From assembly GCA_963575645.1 (NCBI GenBank), contig OY754466.1, forward strand, positions 3,450,001 through 3,514,000: DNA of 64,000 nucleotides, in the 5' to 3' direction. Every line of letters starts with the position of its first letter. Within the stretch, counting starts at the first letter, position 1. The DNA is from Xanthostigma xanthostigma (lineage: Eukaryota; Arthropoda; Insecta; Raphidioptera; Raphidiidae). The notes beneath the pieces were generated by a model that was given only the letters and a program-made list of their open reading frames with translations, was not told where the DNA came from and made no database searches. Made by a program: the position numbers and the translations under genes. Positions 42,301 to 53,547 of this stretch are shown here, one piece after another.

Positions 42301-44630
42301 CAAATAGGACGTCTCCCAATAGAGATACAGAAACCCAACCGCAGAAAACTTACCCATATTGCGGTAGATTCTTGCGAGCTCTTCAAATCGCAGGTCGTAG
42401 CAAATTCCTAAACCAATTTTGCAATCATCTACCATGAAAGTTGCTGTTTCATTCCCAGGAGACAAAACATCTGACTCTTTGAATGTTACACCCCCCGGAA
42501 TGTCAATATCGAATAGATGCATCTTAAAACAAAATCATTACTTTTTTCATCGCATCAATCAACGACCTCAATAAATCATAGATATATATATATTTAATAG
42601 ATTGCGGATACACTAGCGCCTCCTGTTCCTTTTAAGAAGCCATTTTATACGTGGAAAACGCCGTAAAAAGCGCGCGAGATTCAAAAATATTAATTATTTT
42701 ATAATATGATTTAATTGAGAAAAACGACAAAACTCACAGTAAACAGTGATATTTCGCTCCAAAACCTATTTTTATACTGAAATATTTCAAAAATTACAAA
42801 ATTGAGCATAAATATAAATGTAAAAGCTTAGAACATTTTACATTGTCAATTTGGCATCAAGGTTGACAAGCATTGATGCCAATCTGACAATGTAAAATGT
42901 TCTAAGCTTTTATATTATATTTATGCTCAGTTTTGTAATTTTTGAAACGTTTCAATATAAAAATAGGTTTTGGAGGGAAATATCACTGTTTACTGCGAGT
43001 TTTATTGTTTTTCCATTAACATCATATTATAGAATATTTAATCTTTTTGAATCCCGCGCGCTTTTTACAGCGTTTTCCACGTACAAAATGGCTTCCATAT
43101 GGCTTCTAATTGGAACCATTCCGCACAATGCTCAAGGATAGGCATCCGCTATCTATTAAATATATATATCTATGCAATAAATACGCCGTACTTTCCGATA
43201 TTTGGCAAGTAACTCTCCCTTGACACCCCAGACAGTACAAGTATTGAACAAAGCGCCAGATTCTATCCGTTCTGGAAATGTGCCTCCGACGACAATCACT
43301 CCTTGCTCTTTGGCTACGGAAGACAACATTTCACATGTCGGTCCACCTGGCACGGATTCAGCATATTCCGCAAAGTATTCTTGTAAAAAAACATTGGTAA
43401 TGTATAATTTAATGGCTCTTATCTGCGACTTTGCAATAACTTATAGGCAGAGAGCTGGCTACGGAGAAAATGGGTGACTCGGTGCAGAGCTGAAAATTTG
43501 CAGAATAATAGGAGATAGTACAAGTAAGTAGGAAAAAAATTGCCAGAAGGCTAGGCAGAAGATAAAGAGCCGCCAGAAGGCGCTAATGTTGCGAAAAATC
43601 AGTGGAATTCTGGCAATTTCTATACTTATTCTATAATTCAAAACTAGATATTATACATTATATAGTTATAAGGGCATACTGAAAATTCAAACATGATATA
43701 ATAATTACATTCGACAAATATTCAAAATTATTAATGTCATTTTGATAGAAATAAAATTAATCGTCATATATTTTCATTAATAAAATTACTTTGTTATAAC
43801 AACGTAATTTTATTTATTTATTTAATTTTATTTCTATCAAAATGACATTAATAATTTTGAATATTTGTCGAATGTAATTATTATATCATGTTTGAATTTT
43901 CAGTATGCCCTTATAACTATATAATGTATAATATATAATCTAGTTTTGAATTACAGAATAAGTATAGAAATTGCCAGAAGTGCACTGATTTTTCGCAACA
44001 TTAGCGTCTTCTGGCGGCTCTTTATCTTCCGCCTAGCCTTCTGGCAATTTTTTCCCTACTTACTTGTACTATCTCCTATTATTCTGCAAATTTTCAGCTC
44101 TGCACCAAGTCACCCATTTTCTCCGTAGTCAGCTCTTAGTCCATTACTTGTGCCATAAGGTGAATTGAAACATTCTGGCAAAGCGATAACATGTGCTCCT
44201 TGTTCTTTTGCTTCACGTATTTTAGTAGCTGCTCGGTCTAAATTCGCTGCCTTATCTTTAGTGACAGATAACTGTACTAGTGCCAAACGAAAACCTAAAA
44301 TTAATGCGTTGGTTAAGATCAAAATGACTGATTTTTTTTTATTTTCTAGATAAGTGGAGATAGAAAAAAGCGAGTTCCATGTAAGCCGATGTTTATTCTG
44401 ATTAAAATGGGATTAAATAAACATACTTCTCATACTGCATCATAAAAAATTAATCAATTTAATAATAAAATTATTGACTTATAAACAGAAATTAGATACA
44501 CGCATTTTGAAGCAGATCTGATATGTAATCTACATAATATTTAATCGTGTTTTAATGAAATTAGTTCACATTTTACAGATGTAATTGATAAGAATGAATA
44601 ATTTAAACAGTACTAACCTCGTTTCAACAT
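39359..44630 (-). CDS. Nit2: Omega-amidase / nitrilase-family NIT2 (6 exons, 285 aa)
   Basis: Exons on the minus strand, in order: 44630-44618, 44294-44148, 43379-43192, 42522-42354, 41263-41030, 39465-39359. Phases join without a stop and give 286 codons including TAG. NIT2 hydrolyses alpha-ketoglutaramate and alpha-ketosuccinamate to the keto acid and ammonia, in cytosol and mitochondria. The carbon-nitrogen hydrolase triad is complete: Glu45 in [13 protein letters not shown], Lys116 in [14 protein letters not shown], Cys157 in GLGICYD. The spacing Lys to Cys (41 residues) equals that of human NIT2, and 285 aa fits the family (about 276). [19 protein letters not shown] and [15 protein letters not shown] are further family stretches. 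Exon 1 codes only MLKR plus one base and is the least certain part; the donor and phase fit. Most introns are largely transposons. Confidence 0.93.
39667..40188. mobile_element. hAT-like element in Nit2 intron 5
   Basis: Ends TAGTGATGTGCCGGAT and ATCCGGCACATCACTA. Flanking octamers TGTCAAAC and TTTCAAAC match at 7 of 8 positions. Subterminal CCGCGGATACGGAT words are repeated near both ends, as is usual for transposase-binding repeats. Length 522 bp, no transposase. Confidence 0.8.
40189..41029. other. Rest of Nit2 intron 5
   Basis: No additional exon or element that I can support. Confidence 0.5.
41318..41740. mobile_element. Penelope-like element fragment in inverted arrangement, Nit2 intron 4
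   Basis: The plus strand at about 41502-41590 reads [18 protein letters not shown], the core of a Penelope-type GIY-YIG endonuclease. The minus strand of 41400-41490 reads [16 protein letters not shown], the downstream part of the same domain. Outer ends ACCAATTTTTCTCAGACC and GGTCTGAGAAAAATTGATCG are inverted. CTGAAGATCCAAATCCGGAT followed by GAAACGTC lies at 41627-41655. Only a fragment of the endonuclease is left and there is no reverse transcriptase, so it is a dead copy. Confidence 0.75.
41741..42353. other. Rest of Nit2 intron 4
   Basis: No further exon seen. Includes a decayed TE-like word GGATTAATCATTAGGCAGAG near 41795. Confidence 0.4.
42579..43173. mobile_element. Fold-back element, copy 2, filling Nit2 intron 3
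   Basis: Near-identical to 1533-2121. It occupies about 595 of the 669 bp of the intron (42523-43191), leaving about 74 bp of original intron. Confidence 0.85.
43451..44136. mobile_element. Fold-back element family L, copy 2, filling Nit2 intron 2
   Basis: Near-identical to 34263-34946. It spans 686 of the 768 bp of the intron (43380-44147) and stops 10 bp from the exon 2 splice donor (GTAATG at 44147-44142). Without it the intron would be about 82 bp. Confidence 0.9.
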
Positions 44631-45462
44631 TATGTTTTATCAAATAACTGTACTGAACTAGATTTATTTAGAATATATGGTGATTTTCTTTTTTGTGTTT
44701 AATTAGGCTTACATTAGTGATAAATTTATTATGATAAGCACTATAGACCATAAAGTAATAGTACAGAGATAAAATTTAATGCTAAATATAATTTTTATCT
44801 TAGAAATAATAAATGTGGTGTAGAAACACTAATAATAACATTTGAGCTGCATAAATTAGATTTATAGTCATTTAAAAATTAATTGTTTATGTGATTCTTG
44901 TAGACAATTCGTATTTTTCAATGTGATAATTATTATTTTGTTATTTACTTTGTTGACATTATATAAATGACACATTGACAATGTTGGCTAGATTGATTTT
45001 AATTTTTAATACTGGGTGTCGTTCAGCGTTACATATTCTTAGATCGCTCTCTTGTCTACAATATATTGGTGAAAATCTAAAGCGGCTAGAAGACTGCGCA
45101 ACACTATAACCGCTGAATTTAGCAGTCAGGAAACGTACTAGCTCAGTGTAAATCTATGAGATATCATATTATGCAATGTTGGTAGAGATTGACAGCCACT
45201 TTATTATTTATCTCGATCAACAGTGGACATTTTCATCGTATTTCTGATAGCATACGAAATACTGTTTTCAACGCTTTCTGCAACATACTTTCTGCTGAAC
45301 GACCTCACTGCACAGGGCTGCCAACCTTACTGTATACTTGTGAATAATTCATTTGACAAGTGACGTTTGGATGTTTATTCCTTATTGAAAGTGTCAACAA
45401 TAATTTTGTTAGTCATATGATTTATATACGTCGTAATTTTTAATTACAAAAGATTACAGAAA
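44631..45462. promoter_or_regulatory. Shared divergent upstream region of Nit2 and the chitinase
   Basis: About 830 bp separate the two start codons, which point away from each other, so the promoters lie here or overlap. I see no convincing TATA box or other core motif. CAGGGCTGCCAACC at 45313 resembles one end of a hAT element without a partner. Confidence 0.4.
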
Positions 45463-48400
45463 ATGGCAAAAGCTTCTACGAGCTCGCATCAAGCAAAGTA
45501 CGAACTTTTACCAAATATTACTCAGTAAGTGTATTTTTATTATTGATTATATTACTAGGTATAGTATTTTAGATAGTTAATTGATTTTGATGTCAACTGA
45601 TTTTTCTAGGCCAAGTTGTGTTAAGGAGCGCTGCGTAAGATGGTCCGCAGTATTTATATTATTATTTTTGATCCTGTTAATAGCGATAGGGGTTGCATAT
45701 TATGAAGTAACTCATTTTAGAAATAATCTAATATTACCGAGGAACTATGAATCTCCAGGTACTTATAAATCATTTCTTTGTTATTTTTCTTTACAGTTGT
45801 ATGTACAGATGAGATTAAAATAAAGTTTTTTAAAAAGTCTTTGAAATAGCCCCAAAAATATTGGCATGTACCAATAATTTTTATAATAAAAAAGACGGGT
45901 TGCACTCCGGGAGTGCCGGCAGAAGTGAAAACTTGAATATTAACGTCTTAATTTTTTGTATTTAGAAGCATTGTTTATTTATTGGCAACACTTGTAAATA
46001 AAATGGTTTGTATCATAGATTGCATTTGAATATACGATATTTCAACGCTAGATGTCTAACGTTGTATAAAAAATAAAATGGTTTGTATCATAGATTGCAT
46101 TTTTATGTACGATATTTCAACGCTAGATGTCTAATGTTGTATAAAAAGTATCTGGCAATTACTATCACTTAGAGAGTCTCACCCAGTTCTTACTTTTCCT
46201 GACGCGAGTTTAGCATTTTTTACACATTACAAAAAAAGTGTACAACGCCGCTAAAGAAGTTTTCACTTCAAAAATAAAATGGTTTGTATCATAGATTGCA
46301 TTTTTATGTACGATATTTCAACGCTAGATGTCTAATGTTGTATAAAAAGTATCTGGCAATTACTATCTCTTAGAGAGTCTCACCCAGTTCTTACTTTTCC
46401 TGACGCGAGTTTAACATTTTTTACCCATTACAAAAAAAGTGTACAACGCCGCTAAAGAAGTTTTCACTTCAAAATGTTTCTTATATTCCAAAAAAATTGT
46501 CGTTTACAAAACTTGTACACAAAATGTAAAATTCACGATTAAATTTTATTTTTTAGAAATACCCGATTTTTGGGTTAGTCGTGCCAAATTATATTCTGAA
46601 TCAACGAGAAACAATTACACAGTGAAAGAAACAAATAGGAAAACTTTTTATAAGAGTAACGTTAATCAAGATTATAGATTAGTTTGCTATTATTCTATTC
46701 CGACGGACAAAAGAAAACACAGGGTGCTGCGATATGATCAGGTCGATCCGAGCCTATGTACACACATTAATATTGGATTTTTTTCCATTAATAATTGTTC
46801 TTTAATTATAGAAGATTATTATGCCGATGTAAGTACCTCTGAAAAGCCTAAAAGTCGCTGTACGCAAGGCTGGTTTTCTCGTTGGAATCGAACTAGCACT
46901 TGTTGACGCACTGGCTGCGAAGATGGGAATGACGTCACTGCAGGCTCGCGTTTGAACCGGAGCTATTTTTCGAGCTGGTTTTGAGCAAGAACCAATCCGA
47001 AAACAGTATCTGAGTGACACGAGCAAACGTTTACGAACAAACACAGCGTCGTAGTGTGTGTTCTGTTCAGAGACAATAAACGTTCACTTCTGTTAACATT
47101 CGAGCTGTCACTGCGCGCGCACCAAACCCGTCTGCAAAGGCAGCTTCAAAACACTTATCGTGTGGAGCGAACACATAAAAACAGTCACGAAACCAAGCGT
47201 CACAGGACGCTTGAAACCGAGCAGTCAAATCTAACAAGGATTGTAGCGACAAAACCAGCTTCGTGTGCAGCGATCTTAAGATTTGCAAGTGAGCTACGCA
47301 TCAAGCAACAGATGTGTAACTCACTTGCGAATGGATATTTTTTTATTTACACCGTCACGATTTCTTAAAGATTTACTCGCTGAGAAATACTGTTAAAAAT
47401 AATTTTTAAAGTGAAACTTTTATTCTATCGCCCCGATTTTTTCTGGCCGTCTGTTGCATGTCGCATTACAGGCGGCCGCGGAGTAGGGGTAAAGTGAAAG
47501 GCGCTCGGAGTAGGCGCTCGGTAGAGCAGCCAAGGCCAATATGGCGGCGCCCATGGTTAGCATCAGCTGACCGTGTAGTATGTATAACACATAGTCAGTC
47601 TGTCATGCGGGCAAGTGCTGTACAGTGTTTACATGTTTTTATTCGTGTATTCATGTGAATATTGTTGTTTATAATTAATCGTGATGGATAAGTGTCTACA
47701 ATCCAACGCCTGCAATCCAATAAAAGTTTAACTTGCGTCGTGGTTTCTTAAAACCACACAACTGTTTTTTTTATCATGTTAAACAAATAACATTTTTAAC
47801 TAGTTGTGGTAATTTTGGAAAATATTATGTTGCAGGTAATAAAAGGTGTGGTAAATTTAAAAGAAAAAAACCCGGATTTGAAAGTACTTATTTCAGTAGG
47901 CGGAGCCGGAGATGACAGCTTTCCGCAGATGGTTTTAAATCACGGCAATCGTAAAATGTACATCGATGCTCACATTAAAATTTAATAGATTTCTTTAGAA
48001 TGCTCGTCAAGTTTCTTGTTTTTCTTTTAGATTCATAAAATCAATTTTAAATGCGACCCGCACATTTCATATCGACGGCGTAGATTTGGATTGGGAATTC
48101 CCCGGCCGCGATCCGTCGTACGATCCAAAGCAGCGGATGCATTTTACACAACTACTCCACGAAATTCGCAACGAAATTAATAGGCAAAGTGATAAACATA
48201 AGTTTTTGCTTTCGGTAGCCGTTCCGAGCCCACAAACGTTTGTAGATATGGGTTATGACGTCACCTACGTTAATGAGTGAGTACAACATTTTTTTCACTA
48301 AAAAACTACCAAAAATAACCCGAAGTATAATACGCGCCACGAATATAAAAGGCTCGGAAGTTAGATGCGAGTGCGGGCTTGCGCTCGTACAGTCTGTTGA

Positions 48401-51400
48401 AAAACTGCAAACTCGCAACTCAACAAAACTAAAGTAACAATAACAATTTGACAATAGCGTACTCGACTGTACTTTAAAGCAGGAAAGCGACAAGTGACAA
48501 AGGCAACGAGCGATCACGGCCAATCACCGACGAGCGCACGTTCCGTGCAGGTAGCTGAGAGGTGGTGGGAGTATCAACGGCTCTAAAATGTGGCTTTGCG
48601 ACGCTGTTTGTGACTAACTTACGAACCTTTTAGATCCGTGGCGCGTATTATATCTCTCCACTATGCGGTTAATTCCTTCCCGTAACCTCGGTTAAGGAGA
48701 AATGCATTCTTTTTACCCACGACGGAACGGAGCATGTATATGCGTTTAGGGTGAGAGATTGTTTGTTCGTTCGTTTGTTTGTTCGTTTGTATGTGTGTTT
48801 GTGCACTCGATCAATGTCGCCATTTATCTGGAAAACGGTTTGATCAATTCAGATGCGGTTTCCTGTACTTTGTTTATAATTCATCTGAGACGGTTTTTAG
48901 ATAGATATTACGATTGTTACGCCCCAGGGGGCGCTGCACTGCACAAAAGATTAATCTCAAAAATGAATTGTACAGCAACGTATGCTGGGTTGCCTACACA
49001 ACGGGCATTTAATGGGCTTTCTCTGTAACAGTGTCAATTTCTATACATAATACATACTAATAGCTACACTGTGTACGCTAGTTCAGATAATCTGAACTCA
49101 CTTATACAAAATCTCTAAAAAGTTTAAAATAAAACAAAATTTAAAATTTTGAAAAAACCCACGACGAATGTAAATGTTATAATAGAAAAAGAATTAAATA
49201 AAATTCTAAAATCCCCCGACTTAACGCAGGTAAGTAACCAAAGAAACTCCATCGGGGGCTGCCATTTGGCTGCCCTGAAACGAACTAAAATATTGCAATA
49301 TTGCAATTTATATTCTTCTATTCTTAATTCAGGGCAGCGAATGGCAGCCCCCTGTAGTGTTGGTGGTTAATCAGGTTCTTTTAAATTAGTAAAACTATTG
49401 AATTTGATTTAATAATGCTTTATTTACTTTACCAACGTCGACCTACGCCAGCTCGCGCTGGCATAGCCACGTGCGTCCACCACCTGACTTCTTCCTTCCT
49501 TCCAAATACACATATATTTATATCATTCAAAATGCAAACGTCGCGCTATTAACTAGAACGATTATTACTAACCGTTTTAAATTAACATATCTTGCAGTTC
49601 TACATTTCAAATGATATACGTAACTATATTCTACTTACTGATGATGTATCCACTACACCTCCCCCGAAATTTTAAAAATAAAACATATTCGAAGGATGTG
49701 TTTTGTTTTTACATACTTATAATACAATATCTTAATTTAAATATACAAAAAAAATAATTACATAACTATTACAATAAAATTTGTTTCATTATTGATATTA
49801 ACACATATTTTTTTTTTCAATAATCATTAAATTCGTCTTAATCATTTTAATATATATTTCTTCAATATTCATTTTCTTTTATATAATATATTTGTTACAA
49901 TTCATTAATATTCGTCTCTTTATTATTTCTTCAATATTCAATATCTTTGTCATTATTTATTTTAATACACAGTCCTTCAATTATTCATTTTCTTACATAA
50001 TTTTTCCAATTCTCTCAGCAATACGACTCGCGTGAAATGCTGATCGAGTAAAAGGATTATTTATTCAATCTTCAATTCTTTCTCATTCTTTGGTTACTTA
50101 CCTGCGTTAAGTCGGGGATTTTAGAATTGTATTTAATTCTTTTTCTATTATAACATTTACATTCGTCGTGGGTTTTTTCAAATTTTTTAATTTTGTTTTT
50201 TGCGAACTATTTCGACAAAAGTGGCGTGCAAATAGTAAATGAAGCAAAATTACAGCGAATAATTTAGATGTTTTTCTTTTCAGTTATGTGGATTACGTGA
50301 ATTTGATGTCATACGATTTTCATTTTTTCACTAAAATAACTCCGTGGACAGGTATTAATTCTCCGTTATATAAACGCAGTTCTGAGGATGGTATATTTAC
50401 TACAATGAATATAAACAGTTCAGCGTATTATTGGGTTACTAACGGTATGGATAAGTCGAAAATAAATATTGGACTTCCAACTTATGGTCACAGTTTTACG
50501 TAAGTTTACGATTGTTAATATCAGTCCGGACTGGGGTAAAAAAAATCGGTCTGGGACTTAAAGCCATGGACCAGTCTCCCAAATTTTCTTTGTTTCATTC
50601 ATCGACCTCCTCGCAAAAATGTTGTCATATAAAAAAATTAAATTGATCAGAGTTCCGTACGACCCAAATACATAAAAAGCCTCTCTTTTGGCCGGGAATT
50701 AAAAAAGTTTTTTACAAATTACGTTTTAAGTATTAAGTCTTACCAATTGGGCTTTTGAATGAATTTTTTTGTCATAAATGGAAAGATTGTATATAAGTTT
50801 TATAACAAAACTATTTTTCTTTTTTTATTTTCGTTATAATTCAAAAGTTATATCAAATTAAAAATAAATTTTTGTACCCAGTTCCGAGAACGCGCCGACA
50901 TTTCCCGAACATAATGTGACGTCATAATGTTTTAGTCAATACACATGTAGAAGCCATTGATCATAGTATACTGCGTATATGCATTTTACCATTATGACGT
51001 CACAACTGTCAAAAACAATTTTAGTGCGTTTGCAGTCACGTGATTTTTTTTAATATTTTATCAATTTTAAATTGCTTATAATTAATTTAAAAAAAGTTTT
51101 TTGAAAGTTTTTCGCATCGATTATCAATATTATTTATAATAAAGTTTTAAAATACAATAAAAAAATCGATAATTATTTTTTTTTTCAAAAGCCTAATTAT
51201 TATAGACCAGGGGCGGGCAAATCTTCTGATCGTCGGGCCACATTGCTGTTGAAAATTTGACTGCGGGCCAAAAATTTAGAGAGCAAAAAAAAGAAGCTTT
51301 CATTTCCGCAACAAAAAGGTCTTTTTTCGTCTGCTGTGGTCGTTGCTATTTATTATTTTTCTAAAATTGCGCCAAATTAAACTATTTTTGCTCTTAACAT

Positions 51401-53547
51401 TCATTTATAAAATGCTTCGCGGGCCGGATAAAATTCTATTGCGGGCCGGATTCGGCCCGCGGGCCGCCATTTGCCCAGGCCTGTTATAGACAGTTAATCT
51501 TGTACTATTTTTGTTTTTAGGTTAGAAAATGCAGATAATAACGGTATTGAATCGCCTGCATACGGATACGGAAAATTAGGATCGAACGGATTTGCCAGTT
51601 ACAACGATATTTGTATGTTTATCACTACTTACAAAGCGCGACCTATTTTTGATGTTGAAAGTAGAAGTCCGTATGTCACAAAATTGTTTGAATGGGTCTC
51701 CTATGACGATATCCAGAGCTTAACTTACAAGGTAAGGCCTACACATTTTTTAACAGAGCTGGCAAATCGATGAAGTCGCAGTAATTTTACAAAAAAAAAA
51801 TTGGTTGTCTGTAAAGTCGGTTTACGGACGATAGTTTTACGTGATAACGTATTCCGTAATACATAACCTAAACCTCCCAAAATTTGGTTTCAATCCGCTT
51901 ATCCTTGGTGTCGGAATGATAAGAAATGTCAAAAGTGACGTTTGCAACTGTCAAAGTATTATGTTCTAATAATAATTAGTTATTCCAATACTTAACTTAG
52001 AAGGCGTTGCATTTCACAAAATACTAATGTCAAAAAATTGAATTAAACATTAGAAATGCAGCCGTTTTCATGTTAAGACAAGACATACGTTATATTCTAA
52101 TTTCCATGTACGGCAAACAAAGACGACCGACCGCGTCGCGCCATGCATTAGATGATTAGACAACATTGCATTTATATTTTATACAGCTATTTTTCTATAT
52201 AAATTTGTATAAAAAAACTGTTTAGGCAAATTCTGTTATACGAAATCTATGTAAAATGTTCTCTTCTTTCGTTTAAGACTGGTTTCAAACCGATCTGATT
52301 TAAATTGAGCGAGAAATTAGCAAAAAGCACGCACAGAGTCAGGCGGAACGTTACGCGTTACGAACGTTAGGAACGTTACGACCGTTACACTTTTTCGTGC
52401 ATGCAGCCGGTGTTTTATCAATTTATAAGATTGGTGATTCATCAATTTATAAGACGTTATCACGTCAAAAAATTGGTTGTCTGTAAAGTCGGTTTAAGGA
52501 CGATAGTTTTACGTGATAACGTCATAAAGAAACATTGAAATGCGTACAAGCCGACGCTTGGGCCGATCGTGCCTCTCTATCGCTTATACCGCGCTCTCGC
52601 TTGCACGTTCAGGCTCAGGCGGAACGTGACACTTTTTCGTGCGTGCAGCCGGTGTTACATCAATTTATAAGACGTTATCACGTCAAAAATGATTGTGTAA
52701 TCTTCCGTAACATTTTTGGAGTCACAGTAATGTTCACGATGGACACAGTTATGTTCCCGGGCCAGAATAGTTGAGCCCGCCCGCCCCCGGACAAGATGCT
52801 TACACTTGCTATGAGAGTACTAAACATAAAGTACAGTGTAAACTCTTTATAACGAAACTCAAGGGACCGAGCATTTTTTATCGTTATAGAGAGTTACCGT
52901 TATATGGAGTGAAGAAAGAAAAACAACCAAATTAACAATAATCTTCAATGTACTGTATAATCTCTTTATAACGAATTTTAAGGGACCGAACATTTTTTTC
53001 GTTATAAAGAATTTTCGTTATATGGAGGGAAGAAAGAAAAATAACCAATTTTCACAAAATTAATTTATTCCAAACACATATACCTAAAGTTTGGCGTCAT
53101 CAAGTGCTTGTTGAATAGATGGTGATGGTTCAGAATGGTCCTCTTTATGTCTGTAAACATTTGCTGACGCCTAAATATGAACATATTTCTTCGTAATAGA
53201 GAATGGTTGTTGCGTTATAAAGAGGGTATTAATGTATAGGTTTTAAGGTAAACCAACCAAATCGTAAAAATTTCGACGTTATAGGGAGTTTTTCGTTATA
53301 ACGAAGGACGTTATAAAGAGTTTACACAGTATGTTTACACATATTATGGGAGTGCTAACTAATCACACTTTTTTTTGTATTATAGACTGAATATATCAAA
53401 AACAACAATTTTGGAGGAGCAATGGTTTATTCTTTAAATTCGGACGATCATCAAGGAATATGCGAGACTTCATCAAGCAACAAAAGTCCACAGTCATTTC
53501 CATTAACAAGAAAAATTAAAAATGTTCTGTTTGACGACGTTTTATGA
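45463..53547 (+). CDS. GH18 chitinase with N-terminal membrane anchor (8 exons, 479 aa)
   Basis: Exons 45463-45524, 45610-45758, 46557-46828, 47836-47957, 48031-48276, 50284-50499, 51521-51731 and 53386-53547; phases join and end at TGA. Exon 2 encodes a hydrophobic segment (about residues 33-52, SAVFILLFLILLIAIGVAYY) after a basic stretch, so it is a signal anchor (type II membrane protein) rather than a cleaved signal peptide. GH18 motifs follow: KVLISVGGAG, DGVDLDWE (217-224, with catalytic Glu224 present), VNLMSYDFHFF and GLPTYGHSF. The last conserved stretch reads MVYSLNSDD where chitinases usually have MxW, so the substrate-binding Trp is Tyr. No chitin-binding domain. It probably acts on chitin or related GlcNAc polymers at the cell surface; the anchor recalls insect Cht11-type proteins, but the group is not certain. 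Exon 4 is set to the GTACAT donor because the alternative GTAAAA gives a stop. Confidence 0.9.
46000..46476 (+). repeat. Tandem ~203-bp duplication (plus a partial third) in chitinase intron 2
   Basis: AAAATGGTTTGTATCATAGA starts at about 46000, 46076 and 46278. The last two units are almost identical and end GTGTACAACGCCGCTAAAGA; the first is partial. Recent unequal duplication. Confidence 0.85.
46853..47279. mobile_element. Family J element in chitinase intron 3
   Basis: CGCTGTACGCAAGGCTGGTT at the left and AACCAGCTTCGTGTGCAGCG at the right are imperfect inverted ends. The interior has AGAGACAATAAACGTTCAC and CACTGCGCGCGCACCAAA. Copies at 17222-18215 and 59236-59672. It starts only 24 bp after the exon 3 donor. 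Confidence 0.65.
47440..47760 (+). other. GC-richer segment in chitinase intron 3, possible solo LTR or SINE
   Basis: Composition changes sharply (AGGCGGCCGCGGAGTAGGGG near 47470; CAATATGGCGGCGCCCATGG near 47537) and the segment ends near CCAATAAAAGTTTAACTTGC. A poly(A) signal close to the end suits an LTR, but I cannot define TG...CA borders or a target duplication. Confidence 0.35.
48327..48651. mobile_element. MITE in chitinase intron 5
   Basis: Ends ATAATACGCGCCACGAAT and ATCCGTGGCGCGTATTAT form an inverted repeat. Length about 325 bp. The interior is less AT-rich (GATGCGAGTGCGGGCTTGCG). No transposase; superfamily not clear. Confidence 0.75.
48652..49116. other. Chitinase intron 5 with GTTCGTTTGTTT microsatellite
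   Basis: 48761-48805 is a run of TTCGTTTG-type repeats. The surrounding ACGACGGAACGGAGCATGTA and GGAAAACGGTTTGATCAATT look like the tail of a transposon with a microsatellite end. Confidence 0.45.
49117..50207. mobile_element. Element with ~110-bp terminal inverted repeats in chitinase intron 5
   Basis: AAACCCACGACGAATGTAAA and CCCCGACTTAACGCAGGTAA on the left are mirrored by TTACCTGCGTTAAGTCGGGG and TTTACATTCGTCGTGGGTTT on the right. A smaller hairpin (GGGGGCTGCCATTTGGCTGC with GCAGCGAATGGCAGCCCC) sits at 49254-49352. The inner 49660-50000 is very AT-rich. About 1.1 kb, no transposase. Confidence 0.8.
50741..51198. repeat. Dispersed repeat family H, short copy
   Basis: Matches 38488-39252 but lacks the central ~310 bp, joining GACGTCATAATG directly to TTTTAGTCAATACACATG. 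In chitinase intron 6. Confidence 0.7.
51208..51483. mobile_element. hAT MITE with perfect 8-bp target duplication, chitinase intron 6
   Basis: Ends CAGGGGCGGGCAAATC and ATTTGCCCAGGCCTG; TTATAGAC is duplicated at 51200-51207 and 51484-51491. Length 276 bp. Other fragments of the family are at 228-288 and 32472-32749. It ends about 38 bp before exon 7. Confidence 0.9.
51801..52470 (+). mobile_element. Family A element, copy 5, with a family G segment inside
   Basis: Family A ends (TTGGTTGTCTGTAAAGTCGG; ACGTTATCACGTCAAAAA) enclose 51872-52320, which matches the 23270-23720 part of family G (CCTCCCAAAATTTGGTTTC, AAGGCGTTGCATTTCAC). In chitinase intron 7. Confidence 0.65.
52473..52687 (+). mobile_element. 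Family A element, copy 6
   Basis: Directly adjacent to copy 5. Complete, 215 bp, with the same ends and the CTATCGCTTATACCGCGCTC centre. Confidence 0.75.
52834..53329. mobile_element. Pogo-like MITE in chitinase intron 7
   Basis: CAGTGTAAACTCTTTATAAC at the left after TA, and GTTATAAAGAGTTTACACAG at the right. The left sequence recurs internally at about 52957 (CTGTATAATCTCTTTATAAC), suggesting a nested or duplicated end. About 496 bp. Confidence 0.75.

Noticed and set aside
46439-46906. Open frame of 155 codons taken as a gene on its own
   Set aside because: It starts in the tandem-duplicated intron 2, and only 46557-46828 is chitinase exon 3; the rest reads through the donor into intron 3.
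47440-47760. Solo LTR
   Set aside because: A poly(A) signal and a composition change fit, but no TG...CA borders or target duplication could be defined, so it is left as unassigned.
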